Shown here one piece after another: positions 57,606 to 64,000 of a stretch of 64,000 nucleotides of DNA. This DNA is from Cephalotus follicularis (lineage: Eukaryota > Streptophyta > Magnoliopsida > Oxalidales > Cephalotaceae). Location of the stretch: the NCBI GenBank assembly GCA_001972305.1, contig BDDD01001629.1:180040-244039 (forward strand), read 5' to 3'. Both the position numbers and the translations under genes were made by a program. The number at the start of each line of letters is the position of its first letter. Positions within the stretch are counted from its first letter, which is position 1. The notes beneath the pieces were generated by a model. That model saw only the letters and a list, made by a program, of their open reading frames with translations, ran no database searches and was not told the origin of the DNA.

Positions 57606-58905
57606 TGTAACACCTCGCGCCCGCAGGGCGGACACGTGGCATTACTCTCAATCCAATATGCAATACAATGGTCGAGACTAGCAATATAAAAATGCGGAAA
57701 ACTTTAAAACTTTGCAACACATATCATCTGCGGAAGATACAATACACTGATCCATACATATGGTGCAATACAATACAAATCCTTTACAATACAAGTCTTT
57801 TACAATACATCATCAATCTTTCAATACAATATTACAAAGCAATACATTTCCATCCTTCACCACAATATCAATGCATGACATGGCAAATGTACATGTACAA
57901 TTGGCGATCAGACTACCCATATGACAGTGGCCCATAACAGAGCATACGGATAGGATCTATAACAAACAATCAATCAATGGCAGACACTCAATGGTGGTGT
58001 ATGAAACACCCAATCAATCAATCAATATCCTATAGAGCATGCGACCGGGTCAATACAATGTCAATCGGTTACCGGTGATCAATCCCACGGAAGGTAGTCC
58101 TTCAAAAAGGGTGGGAGATCTATCTACGGTTCTCAGATTGATCAGGTCTGGGACTCATAGATCTTCCAGCCTATGACTGGGTCAATGCAGTCTCGATGAG
58201 CTACAACCGAGAGAGCTATTGATACCGTTAGGGAGCCACGGCCTCAAGGGAGCATCAATCGACAATCAATCGGTACCGCTCGTCAGCGGGTCAATACAAT
58301 ACAATAAATGAAACGATCAGCGAAATAGGTGGACAGAGTCAATGACCTAACATGCCGACACTAATCATAAGGTCGCTCTATAGGATCCATACAATACAAT
58401 CAATCAATAAATCGAGTCAATACAATATTGGGCAAAGTCAATAAGTGGTGGTGTCTAATGGAGAAATGGGAACGTGCATCCATCGTACCGACTTAGGCTC
58501 GCAACAACACTCACGACTCAACCAATCGATCAATGTATCAATACAACGTCGAAGCAAGGCCAATAAGTGGTGGTGCCTAATGGAGGGATGGGAACGTGCA
58601 TCCATTTTACCGACTTAGACTCACAACAACACCTATGACCCAAACAATCAATCGGTAGCCGCTAGGCGGTGACAATCAAATCGACGAAATAGGAATGAAC
58701 ATCTATTTGGTCAATGAGAGTCACTGAGTCGTCACCTATGGCCCAAGCTGTCACTCTATCATTCTATCAATTCGATCTTTGAAAACCATTAAAAACTGTG
58801 TTTTAAACGCTTGAATACCTCAAGTGAGGTTCCGGTCAAGCGGCAATGGGAAAAGGGTTGAAAAACCAGCTTTAACAGTTAAAAATTCCACTCTGCCCGA
58901 AAGGC

Positions 58906-59210
58906 GTCGATGTCTTTAACAAAAGACGTTGATGCGTATCAAGGCATGCTTTTGAAAACGGTTGAAAGACGTCGATGTCTTTCTCAATTTGGCCGAAGAC
59001 GTCGATGTCCTTGGACAAAGATGTCGACGCGTTTCAATGAAAATTGCTTGGGAATGCGCATCGATGTCTCGCGTCGACGCCTTCTCTGAGGAAAGGCATC
59101 TCAAGCAAAAGACGTCGACGCCTAAAGACGTCGATGTCTTTGCTGCGAAAACAAGGAGGCTGCATCCCAAAGTGAAAGACATCGATACCTAGAGGCAAAG
59201 GGATCGACGT
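58906..59210 (-). repeat. GTCGATGTC-type array in element F LTR
   Basis: Plus-strand copies of GTCGAYGYC start at 58906, 58928, 58971, 59001, 59023, 59060, 59073, 59114, 59130, 59181 and 59203. Spacings of 21-22 and 41-43 are common, with some irregular ones. AGACGTCGAYGTCTTT is the full form and is a near-perfect palindrome. The array lies downstream of the TATA box, within the transcribed side. Confidence 0.75.
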
Positions 59211-59512
59211 CTTTGTTGGGAATGGCCGATTTTTTTCTGCAAAAAACCAGCAAATTTCAAGCCAAAATCCAATCAAATCCATTCTTTAAGAAACCAAGGG
59301 TTAAAAATCGTTCTTTAAGGTTAGTAAAACTAGTTACAACCTTCAATTTAACATTTCAATATTTCTATTAACAATTAGGTCAAGGATTTACTAAAAAAAC
59401 CTAAAAACCCTAATTTCACTCAATACACTCAATTCAATCATTCAATCAGTCATTGAATCATGCAATTCAATCAATCAATCAATAAAGCAGTAGGTAATTC
59501 AGTAAAGAAGTC

Positions 59513-59771
59513 CTACCTATCACTGAAGCTTCAAAAGTTTAGCTAACGATCGATCAATCGGCCTAAATCGCCCAAAAATCGGCTACTTTCTTGTTCAATC
59601 GGCAAGCCACCACTTGTAATCACTGTCCTTGTCGATGGAGACGCAATTCCGGCTGCAAGGGATGAAGATGGAGGCTCCAGCTAGAGAGAGAGAGAGAGAG
59701 GGAGAAGGATAGAGAGAGAGAGAGAAAAGAGTGAAGAATGAAGAGATAAGAGTGAGAAATTGACTTATATA
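59513..59771 (-). promoter_or_regulatory. Promoter, leader and 5' splice site of element F
   Basis: On the minus strand GACTATATAAGTC (TATA box at plus 59764-59771) is followed by a CT microsatellite leader (plus 59740-59680). About 250 bp downstream lies GATAG|GTAGGA, with GT at plus 59516-59515. This is the clearest promoter in the window and fixes the motif array as downstream of transcription start. Confidence 0.6.
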
Positions 59772-59940
59772 GTCAATTCGACCAACTCTCCGAAACTCAG
59801 CCCAGAATCCCGACTATACATGCATAGGATCAATACAATATCAATAGGTATAAGAATACCTCAATTCAATACGGTTTAGTACGGTCCAATACGGTACAAT
59901 GTATGCATAAACAGTACAAAAGGGAATTCGGGTCGTCACA

Positions 59941-59957
59941 TTCTCCCCTCCTTAAAG
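59941..59957 (-). other. Element F polypurine tract
   Basis: The minus strand reads CTTTAAGGAGGGGAGAA immediately before the 3' LTR. Confidence 0.85.
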
Positions 59958-59993
59958 GAATCTGGTCCCCAGATTCATCAGTCAAACGATCAA

Positions 59994-60317
59994 TCAATCA
60001 AATAGGAAAGGATATGTCTCCCTCATATCATCCTCGCGCTCCCAGGTACGCTCCATAGAACCATGATACTGCCATAGAACACTGACCAAAGGGATGGTCT
60101 TGTTCCTCAATACTCTGATATGTCGGTCAACAATCTGTATAGGAGTCTCTGTAAACGATAAGTCAAGTTCCAACTGAATCTGACCATACTCAATGATGTG
60201 TGAAGGATCTCGAACATATCTCCCCAACTGAGAAACATGGAACACATCGTGCACTCCCGACAATGCTGGAGGCAAGGCAAGCCTGTAAGCAAGTCGGCCA
60301 ATCTGATCCAATACCTT
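59994..60317 (-). pseudogene. pol: Element F integrase C-terminus with chromodomain-like tail
   Basis: This reads VLDQIGRLAYRLALPPALSGVHDVFHVSQLGRYV and then VLRNKTIPLVSVLWQYHGSMERTWEREDDMRETYPFLF, the end of integrase plus a chromodomain-like tail. It is out of frame with the upstream part. About 12 residues (the GKLSPRFIGPF segment of relatives) are missing at the join near 60320, with loss of frame. The stop is at 59994. Confidence 0.88.
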
Positions 60318-61831
60318 CATTTCTTCCTGAATCTCATGACTCCTTTAGTGGGCGACACTTTGAGGAAAACATGGTCACTAACACTAAACTCCAAGATTCT
60401 GCGATGAACATCAGCATAGCTTTTCTGTCTACTCTGTGCAACAATCAGTCGGTCTCTTATCAATTTCACTTTCTCTGCAGTAATCTGTACAATCTCTAGC
60501 CACAAAATACTCTTTTCCCCGACTTGATCCCAAAAAACTGGAGATCGCCACTTCCTACCATATAGGGCTTCATAGGGAGCCATATGTATGCTCTCGTGAT
60601 AACTGTTGTTATATGAGAACTCAATCAAATGCAAGTAATCATCCCAACTACCCCCAAAGTCGAGCACGCATGCTCGAAGCATGTCCGCCAATGTCTGAAT
60701 GGTCCTTTCGGACAAACCATCTGTTTGGGGATGAAAAGCAGTGCTAAAACTCAATTCTATACCCATAGCTACCTGTAACTTCCTCCAAAACCCGAAAGTG
60801 AAGCGAGAGTCTCGATCCGAAACAATGCTAACAGGAGCTCCATGTGCTTTAACAGTCTCTTTCATGAACAATCTGGACAACTTCTCTCTAGAATAAGTCA
60901 TCCGAATCGGTAGAAAGTGGGCCGACTTCGTGAGTCGATCGACCACAACCCATATACCATCATGTCTGTCACGAGTCAGAGGCAACCCAGACACGAAATC
61001 CATGGTAATATGCTCGCATTTCCACTCAGGAATGAGCAAAGGCTGAAGCAAGCCTGCCGGTCTCTGGTGCTCTGCCTTAACTTGCTGACAAGTGAGGCAT
61101 CTCGATAACCCATCAGTAGAGAGAGAGAAATCGGGTTTTAATCCCTCATCAATAGCAGTAGCCACTTTCTGTAATTCAATATCCACTATCTGTGCATCTC
61201 TAATCCGGTCAAGCAATGTAGGTTGCACCTGAATATGGGAAAGAGTCATACAAGATAGCTTGTGACTCACTGCATCTGCAACGACATTTGCTTTTCCAGG
61301 ATGGTATTCAATGTCACAATCATAATCATTAAGAAGCTCAAACCACCTCCTCTGTCTCATGTTTAATTCTTGAAAACTTCTCTCACAATTACTATCCCAT
61401 ACAAAGGCAGCGTTCTTCTGTGTCAATCTGGTCAACGGTGTTGCAATACGGGAAAATCCCTCAACAAACCGACGATAAAATCCTGCTAAGCCCAAGAAGC
61501 TGCAAACTTCGAAAGCATTCGTCGGTTGTTTCCAATCTTTCACTGCCTCTACTTTCGATGGATCCACTGATAATTCGTCACCAGAAACGATATGCCTTAG
61601 AAAAGCAACCTCCGATAGCCAAAGCTCGTACTTGTTGAATTTGGCATACAGTCGCTGATCCCTCAAAGTTTGCAATACAATGTAGAGGTGCTGGGCATGC
61701 TCCTCATCGGTCCTGGAATAGACCAAGAGGTCGTCAATGAACACTACAATGAACTGATCCAAATGCTGTCTGAACACTCGGTTCATCAGGTCCATGAAAG
61801 CCGCAGGAGCACTAGTCACACCAAAAGGCAT
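60318..61831 (-). pseudogene. pol: Element F pol: RT, truncated RNase H and integrase
   Basis: An open frame of about 500 codons contains [17 protein letters not shown], the RT catalytic FIDD, the RT thumb, a truncated RNase H, and an integrase core with both Asp ([16 protein letters not shown]) and the Glu ([10 protein letters not shown]). Two in-frame deletions are visible. One, near 61365, joins SFQEL to NMRQRRW and removes about 95 residues of RNase H, including the catalytic segments. The other, near 61105, joins DGLSR to CLTCQQ and removes the His half of the integrase zinc finger. The frame nevertheless stays open across both. Confidence 0.9.
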
Positions 61832-61855
61832 AACTAAGAACTCATAATGGCCATA

Positions 61856-62086
61856 TCACGATCTGAAAGCCGTCTTCGGAACATCCTCCGGCCTGACTTT
61901 CAACTGGTGGTAGCTCGATCTCAAGTCGAGCTTAGAAAACACTGTTGCTCCCATAAGCTGGTCGAACAGCTCGTCAATGTGCAGTAGAGGGTACTTATTC
62001 TTCACTGTAACTTTATTGAGCTGTCGGTAGTCAATACACATACAGAGCGATCCATCTTTCTTTTTGACAAAAAGAACAAGTGCTCC
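61856..62086 (-). pseudogene. pol: Element F reverse transcriptase N-terminal part
   Basis: This reads [53 protein letters not shown] and TAFRS followed by TGA at 61858-61856. Relatives have Arg there, so CGA to TGA is likely. The frame then continues as YGHYEFLV into the downstream entry. At 62086 it is interrupted by LTR G; the GALV at the edge is the family's [10 protein letters not shown]. Confidence 0.9.
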
Positions 62087-62248
62087 TGTAACGCCCGGAA
62101 ATTTCATGTATTATGATTTCACAATGTAAATGTACTTCATTTGTGGAAATTAATAAAATGATGGTTTTTCCGAATTTGATGATGTTGATGTTGATATTAA
62201 GTCAATTATAAACTTAGAAGTGTGATTACTTGATAACTATAGGGAGGC

Positions 62249-62399
62249 AGTCGACTGGCACAACAGACCAGCCGACTGGCTGACTGCGAGTGGAAGCAGT
62301 CGACTGGTGGGATGAACCAGTCGACTGGCCAACTGTCGTGACACTTGGCAATAGACTGCCAGGCGAACAGCCGACTGCCAGGGAAAGGAAGCCGACTGG
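62249..62399 (+). repeat. AGTCGACTGG array in LTR G
   Basis: Copies start at 62249, 62270, 62298, 62319, 62369 and 62390. Pairs are 21 bp apart, with jumps of 28 and 50. CAGTCGACTG is a perfect palindrome. The array precedes the leader. Confidence 0.85.
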
Positions 62400-62635
62400 A
62401 TCGTGCTCTGTTTTAATTGCATGTGATGAGATCACATGCAGCCACTGATAAGGCATCTTGCAGGCGCCATCTGATGATAGATGAAACGTGTATGCCATGC
62501 ACATGACTGCTAGAACCTGCAAAAACTTAGGGGAAGGGGTGGATTGACATGTGTGTGTGCATGCAAGTGTTAGAAGGGAATGTGGCATTTAGTGCCATGT
62601 GAGGGAGCTAAGGGAGGAAGAAGAGAAAAGTCTCT

Positions 62636-62797
62636 GCATAAAACGCCTCTCCTCACTTCTCTCGTCCAGACACTGAAAGACCAAAGAACCAGAGAAATTG
62701 AGAGAGAAATAGTGAGAAATTGAGAAGGGAAATAGTGAGAAATTGAGAGGATTCTCCATTGGACCGGGGTTGCAGTACGTGAGAATGAGGTAGGGGC
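62636..62797 (+). promoter_or_regulatory. Leader-like segment and 5' splice site of LTR G
   Basis: A weak TATA-like GCATAAAAC (62635-62643) is followed by a purine-rich AGAGAAATAGTGAGAAATTG repeat. Then comes AATGAG|GTAGGGG, with GT at 62790. The arrays lie on both sides of this segment. Confidence 0.4.
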
Positions 62798-63308
62798 AAA
62801 CGCTTGCCAAACCTCGTTCAGGAGGCATACAACGAATCGTGCCGCCGATTTGGTTGTCGTTCAATGATCGTGTCGCCGACTCATTAGTTGTCCGTGTTCG
62901 TAACGTGTCATGTTCAGTTCGTTATTTATATTAATGAACTAGTTTATATAAACAAATTTTATATAATGAGGCAAGTGTTCAACACTATTCAATATTTTGA
63001 ATTTTGTTATGTAAACTAACACATTGGTTAGGAAATTTTGTAAAGAGGCAGAAATCCCTATGAAGGGGTCAGTAAAGCTTTTATATATTTTAGTATACAA
63101 CTGTTTATATGTAAAAGCATGTTATTACTAATATTATTAGTACGTTCGAAAAGTTTTACCATTTGTGAAAAATCTTTAGTTGGTATTACGTTAAGTGTCA
63201 TGTCATCGTCAAGTTTACGTCCCGTTTGTATACGAGTCTTACGTGGATCCCAACAACCATTAATTGGATCCGGATAGTGAAAGAGATTCCCAAGTTAAAG
63301 ACATCATT

Positions 63309-63524
63309 GTCAGCTGACAAAAAGGTATTGTCGGCCGACCTAGGAACTCAGTCAGCTGACAAGGAAGGGTTGTCAGCCGAACAAGTAGTGCTCGTAAGCC
63401 GTCAGCTGACGGAAGGAAGCTGTCAGCTGACAAGACCCATTTTTGCGTACACGTCAGCTGACAAGAATGTACTGTCAGCTGACCTACAAGCTCATCAGCT
63501 GACAAAATGAATTTGTCAGCCGAC
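63309..63524 (+). repeat. GTCAGCTGAC array in LTR G
   Basis: Copies start at 63309, 63330, 63351, 63372, 63401, 63422, 63453, 63474, 63494 and 63515. Spacings are 21, 21, 21, 29, 21, 31, 21, 20 and 21. The consensus TTGTCAGCTGACAA is palindromic over up to 14 bp, and spacers differ between copies. It lies about 520 bp after the donor-like site. Confidence 0.9.
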
Positions 63525-64000
63525 AAGACCCGACCTGTCACGGTCGTTAAGTGACGATTAGGTAAGATGTTTGGTAACCTTGCATAGGTGTGCATAAGTT
63601 TGGAGTCTAATAGTTGTCATTAGTATGTGACCAAATTTTGTGTTGAGTTAAGTACGTAATAAGAGGCAAAAGTAGTATTAAGTTTACTGTAGGTTTGTAC
63701 CGTAACGTACTTTTGGTTGGTTTTGAGGTAGGTTTTGAGTCACACGTACAATCCAATAAATAATTGTAATTGGTGTTGTAATTGTGTCTTTAGGTGTCGG
63801 TTTGTTGATGTGGTAAATAAATATTGTAGTAATGAGAATTTGAGTTTAACGTACGTCTCTTAAGAGATGGTAAAGGGGATGAAAACTAAAGTTCAATCTT
63901 TAGCCTTCAGGTGGAGAAACACAGAGGAAAGGTCATAGCACTCGGAGGGTCATCGAGGTTCTTATCAGGTGATCGAGGTTATGCTCGAGGTTCGAAATTC

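Larger units (their letters stand above)
57606..59940 (-). repeat. Element F 3' LTR (2335 bp)
   Basis: On the plus strand it runs TGTAACACCTCG to GGGTCGTCACA, so the minus strand also has TG...CA ends. Its minus-strand order is: 170 bp of U3, TATATAAG box, CT-rich leader, donor-like site, GTCGATGTC array, then a CAATCAATCAATACAA-rich end. Confidence 0.9.
57606..62086 (-). mobile_element. Element F: Ty3/gypsy retrotransposon, minus strand, 5' part cut off
   Basis: Read on the minus strand, the visible part runs from within RT (62086) through RNase H and integrase to the polypurine tract (59957-59941) and the 3' LTR (59940-57606). Gag, protease and the 5' LTR are not in the window because LTR G is inserted at 62087. 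The protein is chromovirus-like and closest in wording to elements A and B. TACAA at 57601-57605 would be one TSD copy; the other is not visible. Confidence 0.9.
62087..64000 (+). mobile_element. Element G LTR, incomplete at window end
   Basis: TGTAACGCCCGG at 62087 interrupts the RT of element F after GCTCC (62082-62086), which would be the left TSD. The start resembles those of the B and C LTRs. No LTR end is seen before 64000, so the LTR exceeds 1.9 kb. It carries two different motif arrays and a leader-like segment. Confidence 0.8.

Noticed and set aside
58200..58900. Minisatellite of CAATCAATCAATACAA units
   Set aside because: The phrases are irregular simple-sequence bias of the F LTR without a fixed unit length, so no separate repeat is annotated.

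Overview
The window is plant nuclear DNA made almost entirely of nested LTR retrotransposons. Evidence: TG...CA LTRs of about 1.7-3.3 kb, primer-binding sites matching the 3' end of plant initiator-Met tRNA, Ty3/gypsy (chromovirus-like) and Ty1/copia proteins, and 5-bp target-site duplications (TSDs). I found no host protein gene, rRNA, tRNA or CRISPR. The plant cannot be named from this sequence. Every retrotransposon gene carries stops, frameshifts or deletions.

Layout. Positions 1-1211 are unclassified. A solo LTR (H, 1212-2444 + 11485-12404) is split by a nearly full-length Ty3/gypsy element A (2445-11479, TSD TTTAT). Positions 12405-15918 hold old copia-LTR-like sequence that resumes at 25263-25811. 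Ty3/gypsy element B (15919-25262, TSD GTTTA/GTTGA) is inserted in it. From 25812 the insertions stack: minus-strand LTR fragment E (25812-26385, resuming at 57378) holds the D array (26386-57377). The first D LTR holds element C (27260-46655, TSD AGTTG). The interior of C holds a Ty1/copia element, copia I (31921-42414, TSD CCGGC).

The D array has the order LTR-gag-LTR-gag-LTR. Only a shortened gag is present and there is no pol, so it would depend on another element's enzymes. It also holds a tandem duplication of about 1.3 kb covering an LTR end, a primer-binding site and the start of gag. At the right edge lies minus-strand Ty3/gypsy element F (57606-62086). It is cut inside its reverse transcriptase by LTR G (62087 to the window end).

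The main unexplained structure is in the LTRs. At least six unrelated-looking LTRs (H, A, B, C, F, G) carry arrays of an 8-11 bp palindrome-centred core. The core is GTCGACGC, AGCCGACTGT/AGTCGACTGG, GTCGATGTC or GTCAGCTGAC depending on the family. Cores recur every 21 bp, sometimes about 30 bp, while the 10-12 bp spacers vary. In several families one array lies before the transcribed-leader-like segment and another lies after it. Most LTRs also carry a splice-donor-like AG|GTARG after a GA/CT-rich leader. In A, B and C a pyrimidine-tract/AG acceptor sits just before the gag ATG, which suggests a leader intron that would remove the primer-binding site from gag mRNA.
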